From contig JAPLCS010000148.1 of assembly GCA_026392145.1 (NCBI GenBank), positions 1 to 16,242 of the forward strand: 16,242 nt of DNA. The letters are read 5' to 3'. Shown here in pieces: positions 7,819-14,837 of this stretch. The notes beneath the pieces were generated by a model that did no database searches, was not told the DNA's origin, and saw nothing but the letters and a program-made list of their open reading frames with translations. The stretch's first letter is position 1. Each line of letters starts with the position of its first letter. Source of the stretch: Fimbriimonadales bacterium. Lineage in GTDB: Bacteria > Armatimonadota > Fimbriimonadia > Fimbriimonadales > Fimbriimonadaceae. The translations under genes and the position numbers were made by a program.

Positions 7819-9372
7819 ATGAAACCTAGCAGAGAAAAGCGGTCCAAGCCATTCAAACTCTACAGTTTGGCGGGGCTTACCCTCGGCGGTGTTGCATTCA
7901 GCACGGTAGAGAGAAAACAGTTTTCCGACCCTTACATCCAACCCGAAGGCAAAAAACTTGAATCTGACATCCTATCGGAAGGGCTGAAAATCTGGAGAAA
8001 GCCAGGAGCAATCCAAAATGGCGCAGCGTGTGCGACATGTCACAGCCCAGACGGAATAGAACTCGCGGCATATAATTTCACCGACCAGGACATCACTCGC
8101 CGGGCACTTCCTCACGTTTCACAAGATGAAGCACAAGTTCTTGTTCAATACATCCATACGCTGCGAGCAAAGTACCAACTGACAACTCTGAAGAGTCCAA
8201 TGGAAGATCGACCCTTTCAGCCAGGAGGTTCCGTCTTGCCAGGAGTCACAGCCACTGAAAGAGATTTTGAGTTCAGCAAGCAACTAGCCACAAAGTTACC
8301 ACTGCTTTTTGGTAAACCAATCACCACCTTCGAACAAGCCAAGGCAGCTGAGCGCGAGCTATTGTCACTTGAGCCAGGAAAGCTCAGGATAGGGATTCCA
8401 CTGAACCGACTCGCTGAAGATGCATTTCACGGTAAAGAGCATGGCACTATCGCCCAATGGTTCCCCGAGGAGCCACCCAGCGTTTCGAACCAAGATCTAG
8501 AAGAATGGTACGCAGCGGAAGATAGTTACCTAGCTAATCCATCTCAAGAAGAACTTCATAAACTGCTATTGCTCCATTCAAAACTGGTCAATACGAACCG
8601 ATTGGCAGGATTTGCCGCCCTAAGCGCAATAAAGTTTCGCGCGAACCTCATCTTTCAACACCGACTGAGAACAAAGACCGATACGCTAGTTTCCAATCTA
8701 TCCCCAGAAGTAGCAATTTACCAAAATTTCAACCCCATGTGGGAGGTGGGCGAATTTGCGAGACAACTGATTGGTCGCCAACCAGAAGATATTGGAATGG
8801 ACCCCAAAAGCCATCAAAAGAAGCTTGCTGGTCCAACTTTCAACGAGCAACTACGATCCCTAAGAACCTCATGGTTTTGGGCAGGGTGGCTACAAGATCA
8901 AGGTCTATTCAGAACCAATCGAGATGACAAAACAAGATTAGGGCTTTGGTTTAATGAAAGTCTGCTCGAAGACGGTCCCTACACCATGCATAACTTTTTT
9001 GCGAACACAAGACGCCAAGCAGTAATTTCTAACGATGTAGGCTCATGGGCTGAAACCATCGCTCGAAAAAGAAGAATCTGGGACTATGCTGGGTTGAGAG
9101 CTTTTCAAAATCTGTACAAAGGAATGCCAGCAGATCCTTTCCATCGAAAGCTAATTACAACCTTTGCCTGCAACTGCTTCCGTATGAACCTGTTGTTGCT
9201 CACGGAAGACATCAAAAAATCTGGTTGGGTCTGGATAAAAATCAGTTCCAAATCCAACAGTTCTGAATTGCTTGACTTCATAGTCTCCCAACAACCCGAA
9301 ACAAAAGCCCAAACCGAAAAACTCCGAAAGGAACTATTTTCACTCATTGATACAGCAAAAGAGCGACCCTAA
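7819..9372 (+). CDS. Exported c-type cytochrome domain protein, large unknown C-terminal region
   Basis: 517-residue protein with a basic N-terminus (KPSREKRSKPFK) and a hydrophobic segment (about 14-27) that should export or anchor it in the membrane. A single haem-c site CATCH (71-75), preceded by GLKIWRKPGAIQNGAA and followed by SPDGIEL, marks a small cytochrome c domain over roughly the first 120 residues. The axial Met is not certain; PMEDRPF near residue 130 is one candidate. The remaining 380 residues are mostly helical and rich in Trp, Arg and Leu, with no domain I recognise. I prefer ATG 7819, with AAAGAG 5 nt upstream; GTG 7798 would add seven residues. It follows the B2 gene by 82 nt and converges on the propeller gene, with a hairpin between. 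An electron-transfer or oxidative role is inferred from the haem site only. Confidence 0.75.
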   Translation: MKPSREKRSKPFKLYSLAGLTLGGVAFSTVERKQFSDPYIQPEGKKLESDILSEGLKIWRKPGAIQNGAACATCHSPDGIELAAYNFTDQDITRRALPHVSQDEAQVLVQYIHTLRAKYQLTTLKSPMEDRPFQPGGSVLPGVTATERDFEFSKQLATKLPLLFGKPITTFEQAKAAERELLSLEPGKLRIGIPLNRLAEDAFHGKEHGTIAQWFPEEPPSVSNQDLEEWYAAEDSYLANPSQEELHKLLLLHSKLVNTNRLAGFAALSAIKFRANLIFQHRLRTKTDTLVSNLSPEVAIYQNFNPMWEVGEFARQLIGRQPEDIGMDPKSHQKKLAGPTFNEQLRSLRTSWFWAGWLQDQGLFRTNRDDKTRLGLWFNESLLEDGPYTMHNFFANTRRQAVISNDVGSWAETIARKRRIWDYAGLRAFQNLYKGMPADPFHRKLITTFACNCFRMNLLLLTEDIKKSGWVWIKISSKSNSSELLDFIVSQQPETKAQTEKLRKELFSLIDTAKERP

Positions 9373-9386
9373 CTGAGAGTCGCTCT
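9360..9386. terminator. Hairpin between convergent genes
   Basis: AGAGCGAC (9360-9367) pairs perfectly with GTCGCTCT (9379-9386) around an 11-nt loop that contains the stop codon of the cytochrome gene. On the minus strand the stem runs straight into TTTTGC, so it is a better terminator for the propeller gene than for the cytochrome gene, where only TCTTCAATG follows. It may serve both. Confidence 0.5.
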
Positions 9387-9414
9387 TCAATGTCTTGCGT
9401 CTGAGGGTGAGCTA

Positions 9415-11427
9415 TCAGCTTCCTACAACGTTCAAGTAATCAAGGTTGAGAGTAAATGGCGCCGGAGCAAGTCGACCAGGGGTCACACCTCTCACCAAAA
9501 CCTTCACCTTTCCATAAGCATCAAAGTACTGAGGACTGTTCTTAAGTGTTGCACTCAATCGAGTCGAACCTGCAGTAAAGGCTGTGGTGCTCACCAGAAC
9601 ATATTGTGAAGTCACAAAGTTGAACGCATACATTTGGGCCGTACCACCGTTTACACCCAATACATTAGCGGTAATCGCAAGGTTAGTCTTGTCTGTCCCA
9701 ATAATGTATCCAACTTCAATGGCAGCCACTTGGCCTGCGGTCGAAAGCATTGACATCACCGAGAAGTATTTGGAGTCTAGATACCAAATATCAGAAAGGC
9801 TCCCAGAACTCGACTTTCCTTGATACATGCTAATGTCACTAGCGCCAGGGGTACCAATAGCAAAGAGAATACAGTTGTTCATGGCGTACAACTTTCCGTC
9901 CGGGCCAATCGCCGTTGAAGTGTAAGCCTCACCCGTAGGCGGTTGAAGATTCAAATCCTCAACGAGCTTGTTAGTAACAAAACTCCACCGGTACATGTGT
10001 CCGTCCTCACAGTTAACAATTGCACTCTTTCCGTTCACATCAACTGCAGCAGCATTGATACACCACTCGTGTCGAGCATCTGGTTTAGCAGGGTCGTCAT
10101 TGGTTCGATTCGGAGCCACTACCGTCAAAATTTCATTCATGACCGCAATTCCCGACTGTCGATCTTTAGTAATCGAATCCGAAGATGGATCAAGTACGGC
10201 CAACATATTTTGACCATCCGCACCTGGGTCTCCACCCATGTCGTAGTTGTTATACTTGGTCAAAATTAAGTAGGGAGAAGTTCCTTTATAGCTTGGCACG
10301 GCGCTTGATGGAACCACCGAAGGTGTATCATCCCATCCGAAAGCACCCGCAGGGAATCGCTTTCCACTCGAGTTATTCGGGTTCAAGTTCCCATCAAACT
10401 GAAGCATCCAACCGTGACTCTGTCGCCATTGGTTCCCAAAAACTCCCATGAAAACATGTCCATCTGGTGCCACCATCGGACACGCGGATGATTCATTAAT
10501 GAGCGAGGCATTGGCACCTGGAATCGAAGGATCGGTTAATCGAACACTGGCGGTGGCGGCAAGGGAATTTGCATCCAACTTTGCCAGCATCCCCACCCCA
10601 CCCGTCAACGCAACATAGACCGACTTCTCATCAACACTGAGCGCTGGCCCCGCACTCCGAGCAGGTCGAGAAAGACTTCCACTGATTCCGAGCGCCTGAA
10701 CAGACTTGAAGGTCGAAACTCCAGTGGTTGCGTTTACTTTTGCAATCCCTCCCGTACCAAGATTGGCCATATTGGAAGGTAGAGAGCCTGTCACTTCGTA
10801 GCCAAAGTACAAGTTCCCTTGCTTGTCACTTGTCAGAGGAGTGTTGATCTTAATGACCGAATAAGTAGCCTTGTTCGCATTGAAGTCAGCTTGAGTGGTG
10901 TAAAAAGCAAACCGGTTGGTGGCGCTCGTCGTTGCATCAGCTGAACTACGCACCCAAACAGAGCCTGCCGCTCCAGCAGCAGCCACTCCAGTTCCACCCG
11001 TCACTTGGCAAAGTGTAGTCGGATAGGTTGTGGTCCAGCCATTTGGATAAATCTGGGGTGAGCTGTAATCAGTATCGAATGACCATGTCATGCTCCCATT
11101 GGAGCCATTGCGACCAATCATTCTCCAGTTATCGTAGGGACTACTACCACTACCGCCATTTTTGGTGAACCGATAAGCGTAAACCACGGTATTGGCAGAC
11201 GAAATCATGGGGCTGGCGAAGTGAGCCAATACGCTCCCACCGTAGTAACTCCGGTTGTCATCGAGCGAAGCTTGCCATTGAACTCGACGTGCGGGCTGAC
11301 TTGTACCGACATAAACTCCAGAGTGCTGAGCATTTCCGCCAACGCATTCCCAACTCTTGGTAGCCTGACCAAATCCTGCGAAAGGCAACGAACCAAGAAC
11401 GATCGCAAATGCCAAATTCCGAATCAT
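9415..11427 (-). CDS. Secreted PQQ-like beta-propeller repeat protein
   Basis: 670-residue protein with a clear signal peptide (residues 1-22: MIRNLAFAIV core, cleavage likely near GFGQA). The mature start, WECVGGNAQHSGVY (26-39), is the usual opening of PQQ-like/pyrrolo-quinoline quinone repeat propeller proteins. Repeated blade-like strands follow with phrases such as GGIAKVNATTG, KSVYVALTGGVGMLAKLD, GHMYRWSFVTNKLV and GKLYAMNNCILFAIG. The last 100 residues (about 570-670) look like a separate beta domain, perhaps for surface attachment or sorting. No catalytic Asp/Glu set or adjacent Cys pair of true quinoproteins is recognised, so it is probably a structural or binding protein. It is convergent with the cytochrome gene. 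Start ATG 11427 is preceded by a TACAAT box and a perfect 12-bp palindrome. Function unknown. Confidence 0.8.
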   Translation of the reverse strand: MIRNLAFAIVLGSLPFAGFGQATKSWECVGGNAQHSGVYVGTSQPARRVQWQASLDDNRSYYGGSVLAHFASPMISSANTVVYAYRFTKNGGSGSSPYDNWRMIGRNGSNGSMTWSFDTDYSSPQIYPNGWTTTYPTTLCQVTGGTGVAAAGAAGSVWVRSSADATTSATNRFAFYTTQADFNANKATYSVIKINTPLTSDKQGNLYFGYEVTGSLPSNMANLGTGGIAKVNATTGVSTFKSVQALGISGSLSRPARSAGPALSVDEKSVYVALTGGVGMLAKLDANSLAATASVRLTDPSIPGANASLINESSACPMVAPDGHVFMGVFGNQWRQSHGWMLQFDGNLNPNNSSGKRFPAGAFGWDDTPSVVPSSAVPSYKGTSPYLILTKYNNYDMGGDPGADGQNMLAVLDPSSDSITKDRQSGIAVMNEILTVVAPNRTNDDPAKPDARHEWCINAAAVDVNGKSAIVNCEDGHMYRWSFVTNKLVEDLNLQPPTGEAYTSTAIGPDGKLYAMNNCILFAIGTPGASDISMYQGKSSSGSLSDIWYLDSKYFSVMSMLSTAGQVAAIEVGYIIGTDKTNLAITANVLGVNGGTAQMYAFNFVTSQYVLVSTTAFTAGSTRLSATLKNSPQYFDAYGKVKVLVRGVTPGRLAPAPFTLNLDYLNVVGS
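10340..10362. repeat. 23-bp exact direct repeat, copy 1 (inside propeller gene)
   Basis: This 23-bp stretch, starting AAAGCACCCGCAGGG, recurs exactly at 11532-11554 in the spacer upstream of the gene. Read on the minus strand it encodes KRFPAGAF of the propeller protein. The bases on either side differ between the two copies. Confidence 0.85.
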
Positions 11428-11442
11428 AATGGCGCCATTGTA
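11428..11442 (-). promoter_or_regulatory. Propeller gene -10 element and overlapping 12-bp palindrome
   Basis: On the minus strand TGATACAAT gives an extended -10 (TGn then TACAAT, 11442-11437) with 9 nt before the ATG at 11427. The interval 11428-11439 is the perfect palindrome AATGGCGCCATT, which covers the expected transcription start. It could be an operator or a chance palindrome. A TTGTTC lies 18 nt upstream as a weak -35. Confidence 0.4.
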
Positions 11443-11531
11443 TCAGGATTTTCTGTGAATGAACAACCTTTTTAGCTTGAAAATCTGACCAAGATTTCGG
11501 AGCGGACAACTTCAATCAATAACGTCTCTCA

Positions 11532-11554
11532 AAAGCACCCGCAGGGAATCGCTT
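11532..11554. repeat. 23-bp exact direct repeat, copy 2 (intergenic)
   Basis: Exact copy of 10340-10362, lying about 105 bp upstream of the propeller gene start. On the minus strand it would read KRFPAGAF in a short frame bounded by stops, so it is not part of a gene today. Confidence 0.85.
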
Positions 11555-11826
11555 CGGACTTAAATGTGAGGATGGGAACGAGGCTCAAGATCGATTTTGA
11601 AATTAATGACAAGCTACTTCTTGGATATGTTTCCTCCATGGTCAAGAGTTCAATATCCTTGTCCAATCGAAAAGCACGAGCCTACCTTCTAACCGCTTTG
11701 AGTCCACAGATGGATTTTTGAAGTGCTGAATGCAAACATCAATTCGGTGTTTCAAATCTAGAACAACCTGCAACCCGAGCGAAGTGCAACAAAGTAAAAA
11801 ACTTCTCAAATTTAGAAAGTAAGTTG

Positions 11827-11832
11827 TAAGAT
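11827..11832 (+). promoter_or_regulatory. Possible -10 element of the pseudopilin operon
   Basis: TAAGAT ends 8 nt before GTG 11841, with TTCTCA (11803-11808) 18 nt upstream as a possible -35 (4 of 6 matches to TTGACA). It is the only promoter-like site I see ahead of the overlapping genes 11841-13780, and it would again give a near-leaderless transcript. Confidence 0.35.
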
Positions 11833-11840
11833 GAGAGACA

Positions 11841-12251
11841 GTGAGGATTGTAGATCAATTGTTCGCTGTACCTGCAGGTGTGCTTCTCGGCTGTTTTGTT
11901 GGATAGCAAGTCGAACTGTCCAAGAATTGGGCTGGAGTAGAAGCACAACCTTTAATCACATCAAATCCGTATCAGTTGCCTTCCTCACTGTCAAGCAACA
12001 TTCGTAACATTATCGTCCTTCAGGCAGTTGACTGTTGCAACGGTTTTTTGAACGACGCATACTCTCTTCTTCGCATTCGCCCATCAAATCACATAATCGT
12101 GATGGTCAACAGCCCCCAAGTAAAAGCTAAGCTGAAGCTTCAATCAAAGGTACTAGTTGATCCCAACTGCCGTCTTGCTGTTGGTTTCTACGTTCGCGAA
12201 TCAGAGATAAATTGGCTCAATTCAGATATCCGAAAGGAGTTGCAACATTGA
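11841..12251 (+). pseudogene. Possible membrane-anchored (redoxin-like?) protein with in-frame TAG
   Basis: From GTG 11841 the frame encodes RIVDQLFAVPAGVLLGCFVG, which looks like a signal or membrane-anchor helix, then meets TAG at 11904-11906. The same frame continues open for 114 codons to TGA 12249-12251, which overlaps the TTG start of the pseudopilin gene by sharing TTGA. After the TAG the only standard start before the middle of the frame is TTG 11976, without a Shine-Dalgarno. The downstream part has the alternating pattern IIVLQAVDCC, HIIVMVNS, VLVDPNCRLAV, which is loosely like a thioredoxin/redoxin core. That family call is weak, because no CxxC is present. The reading I favour is one gene of about 136 codons broken by a nonsense mutation. 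A shorter functional gene from 11976 (91 codons) or TAG readthrough are alternatives. Confidence 0.4.
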
Positions 12252-12856
12252 AAACAGTAAGACCGCTTCAAGGAACAACGATCATTGAGCTTTTAAGCTG
12301 CCTTGTAATCATTGCAGTTCTTTCGGCGATGCTATACCCAACGTTTTCAAGTGCGATGCTTGAAGCCAAGGCAACTTCTTCGAAGTTGAACGTTCGAAAT
12401 CAATGGGTTCACTTGAAACTCTATCAGTCCGATAATGGTGACGAAGTCGGTTCATTTGAATCTTGGGAAAAGGAGAACTATCCTGACGCCGGAACGTTGC
12501 TTTCGAATTTAGGATTCTTACCTAAGGAACGTAATCGCCAATCACCTTGTGGAGTCTTGCCCAATTGGTTTTTGTCCGGGGATGCCGTCGAGTATATGCA
12601 TCAACATATAAGCGACGATTCAAAAAACGGCTATGACGGGTGGAGCAACGCAGCTGACCTGAAAGCTTTCAAGGCAAAAGCAATTATGGTTGCTGATATT
12701 CAGTGCAATAAGTCCGTTGCGGACCCCAAAAAACAATATTGGAAAAAGCGTTCAATCGGTGTCGATGAGTCCGGCGCACTTCGGGTAATCACGGACGATC
12801 AGTGGCAACATTGGCAATCTTTTTTCTGGCGGCTTAAACGGGTTGAATCTCAATGA
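12248..12856 (+). CDS. Type II secretion/type IV pseudopilin (prepilin-type N-terminal domain)
   Basis: 202-residue pilin-like protein. After a short basic leader (MKTVRPLQG) lies the prepilin peptidase site G9|TTIIELL, with the conserved Glu at +5 (Glu14), then a hydrophobic helix LSCLVIIAVLSAMLYPTF (about 16-33) and a polar globular domain. This is the class III signal shared by type IV pilins and T2SS pseudopilins. Such proteins are inserted in the inner membrane, cleaved and N-methylated by PilD/GspO, then assembled. Start TTG 12248 is chosen because AAAGGAG (12233-12239) lies 8 nt upstream and it overlaps the previous stop. An in-frame ATG at 12212 would put 12 extra residues before the leader. 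The stop overlaps the next gene by 4 nt (ATGA). The specific pilus or secretion role is unknown. Confidence 0.82.
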   Translation: MKTVRPLQGTTIIELLSCLVIIAVLSAMLYPTFSSAMLEAKATSSKLNVRNQWVHLKLYQSDNGDEVGSFESWEKENYPDAGTLLSNLGFLPKERNRQSPCGVLPNWFLSGDAVEYMHQHISDDSKNGYDGWSNAADLKAFKAKAIMVADIQCNKSVADPKKQYWKKRSIGVDESGALRVITDDQWQHWQSFFWRLKRVESQ

Positions 12857-13167
12857 AAAGAATAAAAGTAATAACACTATCATTAACACTCCTTCTCACT
12901 GTGGTTGCACAAGGAGCGGATCAACTCGTTACTATCAAGGATGCACAGCCCCACCAAAGAAGAACTGGGTTTTCTGCAGTTCTGAAACTTGGCAGCGTGG
13001 GAGAGCTGTACGTTACTACGAATGTAAAAGATTTGATGAAAGCCCTTGGACTTGCCCAGTACCAAAATTTTTTAAGGAGTATCAGGAGACTTGGTCGGGT
13101 TCCAATACCCAATGCGGTAAGCAAGGTTGCTCCCCGATTTGAAAACCCCAACACCAAGTCGATTTAG
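12853..13167 (+). CDS. Small secreted protein of unknown function
   Basis: 104-residue protein with a good signal peptide: MKRIKVITLSLTLLLTVVAQGA, cleavage probably after QGA (about residue 22). The mature part is about 80 residues, basic and without cysteines. It includes a segment that may be helical (VKDLMKALGLAQYQNFLRSIRR). I recognise no family. The ATG overlaps the pseudopilin stop as ATGA, and the last 29-41 nt overlap the following gene, so it is probably translated as part of the same operon. This suggests an extracytoplasmic partner of the pseudopilin, which is inference from position only. Confidence 0.6.
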   Translation: MKRIKVITLSLTLLLTVVAQGADQLVTIKDAQPHQRRTGFSAVLKLGSVGELYVTTNVKDLMKALGLAQYQNFLRSIRRLGRVPIPNAVSKVAPRFENPNTKSI

Positions 13168-13780
13168 ACGCCTTGGTCTGCCAATCGCCGCCTGTATACT
13201 TGCGGGCGGCTATTGGTACTGGAATCGACCTGAGTCTGTCGCCGCAAAAGTTTCCAAGTTTCGTGAAGCTTGGAACAGACGAGATTATGCTGAACTGGAG
13301 AAGGCTCGTTCTGATGGAGACAGAGAAGCTTACGGTCTTTCAAAAGAGCAGTTCATCGTGCTTTTCGAGAAGTTTTTGGATGGCTCCATCAGGAGAGATT
13401 CACAATTCACTTCTCAGAGTGTAGAGGAAACTTCATCTGGAGCAATGTTCTCGATCCAAAGTAACCAGGAGGAGGTGGTTTTCCAAGGAAAAGCATCAAT
13501 CGTGAACGGAAGACTGATGATTCCTGAGTTCACCACTTTTTTACTTAGTTCAGCAGCGCTCGCAAAGTACGCTCGTCGAGAGAATAAGTCTTTTGCGTGG
13601 GAGGGCCTGTTCGCCATTGCCACGATGGCAGAAAAAGATGGTCCACTTTTAGCCAGTCTTGGCGTCCCCGAATACAAAACTGGGGGGGCTTCTTCTCCAT
13701 GGAATGAGATCGCAATCCGATACCGAAAGAGGGCCGAGTTTTATCGCATAAAAGAGTTAAGTCGAACGGGACAAAAGTAA
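13139..13780 (+). CDS. Single-pass membrane protein of unknown function
   Basis: About 213 residues from TTG 13139. A short basic cytoplasmic end (KTPTPSRFRR) is followed by one membrane helix (LGLPIAACILAGGYWYW, about 12-28). An exported domain then begins VAAKVSKFREAWNRRDYAELEKARSDGD, resembling the helical start of NTF2-like or similar small domains, but I cannot assign a family. TTG 13127 is an alternative start adding four residues; 13139 has AAGG 12 nt upstream, which is only weak support. It overlaps the preceding secreted-protein gene in another frame, closing the overlapping operon. The 3' end lies next to, and overlaps antisense, the open frame trailing from an IS630 transposase remnant. 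Real gene likely from its structure and context. Confidence 0.62.
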   Translation: MKTPTPSRFRRLGLPIAACILAGGYWYWNRPESVAAKVSKFREAWNRRDYAELEKARSDGDREAYGLSKEQFIVLFEKFLDGSIRRDSQFTSQSVEETSSGAMFSIQSNQEEVVFQGKASIVNGRLMIPEFTTFLLSSAALAKYARRENKSFAWEGLFAIATMAEKDGPLLASLGVPEYKTGGASSPWNEIAIRYRKRAEFYRIKELSRTGQK

Positions 13781-13890
13781 GAAGTGTTTCTGACAGGAAC
13801 TGTTCGGCACAATCGTTGCCGGTCGAATACATAAGTGAAATCAAAAGGCTCGTTATAGTATTTCAACGGAAATGAGACCGTACGCGAGTT

Positions 13891-14100
13891 TAGTGTCTCA
13901 CTCATCTCCCTGCATCTGGCAACTTTCTCGATGATCACTTCTGCTGGCGCAGTCCACTTGAACGATCTTGGATTGGAATTGTGGATACAAAGGAAGTCTG
14001 AAATCTCGTCTTCACGCTCAAGCACGATTGAGAAGCTTCCTCTTCTAATTCGTTTGGTGGTAATCAGGGCAAAGAAGCGTTCGACGAGGTTTAGCCAAGA
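13891..14100 (-). pseudogene. IS630-family transposase remnant (C-terminal fragment)
   Basis: On the minus strand the frame reads SWLNLVERFFALITTKRIRR and continues through GSFSIVLEREDEISDFL, HNSNPRSFKWTAPAEVI and EKVARCREMSETL. This is the conserved C-terminal end of IS630-type DDE transposases, including the last catalytic acidic residue in LNLVER. Upstream (above 14100) the expected two Asp motifs and the HFTPT segment are missing. Downstream the frame runs on without the usual stop to 13741, into the neighbouring gene. The fragment is therefore a decayed relic about 70 codons long. I could not define inverted repeats or the TA target duplication. Confidence 0.8.
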
Positions 14101-14466
14101 GCATATCATGAATGGTTACAACTGGAAAGTCGTAGGCGAAAAGACACTGAATGTCTATAAAACACTGCTTCTCTAAAAAATTTATCGGTAAGTATTGATG
14201 GAGAAATAGGTAGGGCAACTTGGAGGATTTTATCTGCAAGTGCCAAAGAATCTCTCAACCCAATCAATCAAGTGATAGACTCACACACAAGATGGCAGTG
14301 CTAACTATCGCCCTTGCTCAGCTGCTCAAATGCACCTCTGCTCAGCCCGTTTACCAATCAAACCCCGAACCACTCGGCACTTCCAAAATCCAATTCATAA
14401 GAACCCAACAGGCGGTCAAAAACTGAAAAATGCCTCCTGAGTGTCAGGATTGTCCACCCATCACAA
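14101..14466. other. Stretch without a firm gene, next to IS remnant
   Basis: Nothing here is well supported. A 44-codon frame (ATG 14292 to TGA 14426) begins MAVLTIALAQLLKCTSAQ, which looks like a signal peptide, and has a TAGACT hexamer 10 nt upstream. It could be a tiny secreted peptide, but it has no Shine-Dalgarno or family match, so I leave it as a possibility. The rest is probably debris from the IS630 insertion. Confidence 0.35.
14426..14449 (-). terminator. Weak terminator of the DUF5990-like gene
   Basis: TCCTGA (14435-14440) and TCAGGA (14444-14449) form a 6-bp stem with a 3-nt loop. On the minus strand it is followed after AGGCA by TTTTT (14430-14426), and it lies about 18 nt past the stop of the 14467-14814 gene. 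Short stem, so only moderate support. Confidence 0.35.
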
Positions 14467-14814
14467 CTATTCGCTAAGAATGATGGCAGTTGAACAGGCA
14501 GGTGAACCATCTCTCAGCACACCACTCACCACCACCGAATCACCAACGACTTGGTTTTGATACAGCTTCACTCGCCGAAACATCCGACCAGCCTCATTGC
14601 ACCACGAAAAATAAAGAAACCGGCGCCCATCTGAATTTCGCCCTACAGACGGACCGCTCCATTTCCCATCACGCAGCGGAATTTCAATCTCCCACTCGTG
14701 AGTCTTGCTCGAAGTGTGTTCCGGAGGTCTCACCCTCGACTGCCAAAACAGAGAAATCTTCCCTTCGTCAGCCCAAGTTTCTGGACAATGTCTAAATGTC
14801 ACCAGTAGTCGCAT
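14467..14814 (-). CDS. Small DUF5990-like protein
   Basis: 115-residue protein, cytoplasmic by lack of a signal peptide. The pattern of a short N-terminal strand, then CPETWADEGKISLFWQ, a strand EWEIEIPLRDGKWSGPSVG (40-58), DGRRFLYFSWCNEAGRMFRRVKLY (62-85) and a closing segment resembles DUF5990 proteins, whose function is unknown. The FxGPxVxG....RFLYxxW core is the basis of that call, made from memory. Start ATG 14814 is preceded by an extended -10 TGCTAGAAT (hexamer 14834-14829) that leaves a leader of about 8 nt. It is a single gene, between the IS630 debris and the divergent DUF4397 lipoprotein gene. Confidence 0.6.
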   Translation of the reverse strand: MRLLVTFRHCPETWADEGKISLFWQSRVRPPEHTSSKTHEWEIEIPLRDGKWSGPSVGRNSDGRRFLYFSWCNEAGRMFRRVKLYQNQVVGDSVVVSGVLRDGSPACSTAIILSE

Positions 14815-14828
14815 GCCTGTTATTGCCT

Positions 14829-14837
14829 ATTCTAGCA
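14829..14837 (-). promoter_or_regulatory. Extended -10 promoter of the DUF5990-like gene
   Basis: On the minus strand TGCTAGAAT matches the extended -10 form (TGn plus TAGAAT). The hexamer ends 14 nt before the ATG at 14814. Extended -10 promoters can work without a good -35, and none is obvious here. Confidence 0.4.

Larger units (their letters stand above)
11443..11840. other. Gene-poor spacer with no supported gene
   Basis: Between the propeller gene promoter and the pseudopilin operon I see no convincing gene. An open plus-strand frame runs from 11476 to 11721 (possible ATG 11572, 49 codons), but it has no spaced Shine-Dalgarno and no recognisable family. The spacer holds the second copy of the 23-bp repeat, and TTCTCA/TAAGAT promoter-like boxes at its right end. 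It could be remains of a decayed gene. Confidence 0.5.

Noticed and set aside
7078..11427. PQQ biosynthesis or a quinoprotein dehydrogenase system (PqqD-like gene, cytochrome c and PQQ-like propeller together)
   Set aside because: No pqqA, B, C or E is present, the PqqD-like gene is paired with a lasso-type B2 protease, and the propeller shows no recognisable PQQ-binding residues. The name similarity is misleading.
11572..11721. 49-codon frame (MGTRLKIDFEINDKLLLGYV...) in the spacer
   Set aside because: GAGG touches the ATG with no spacing, no family match, and the spacer shows signs of decay. Kept only as a note in the spacer entry.
13931..14239. Plus- and minus-strand frames of 64-81 codons around the IS630 relic
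   Set aside because: They overlap the transposase remnant in other frames and have no start signals or recognisable domains.
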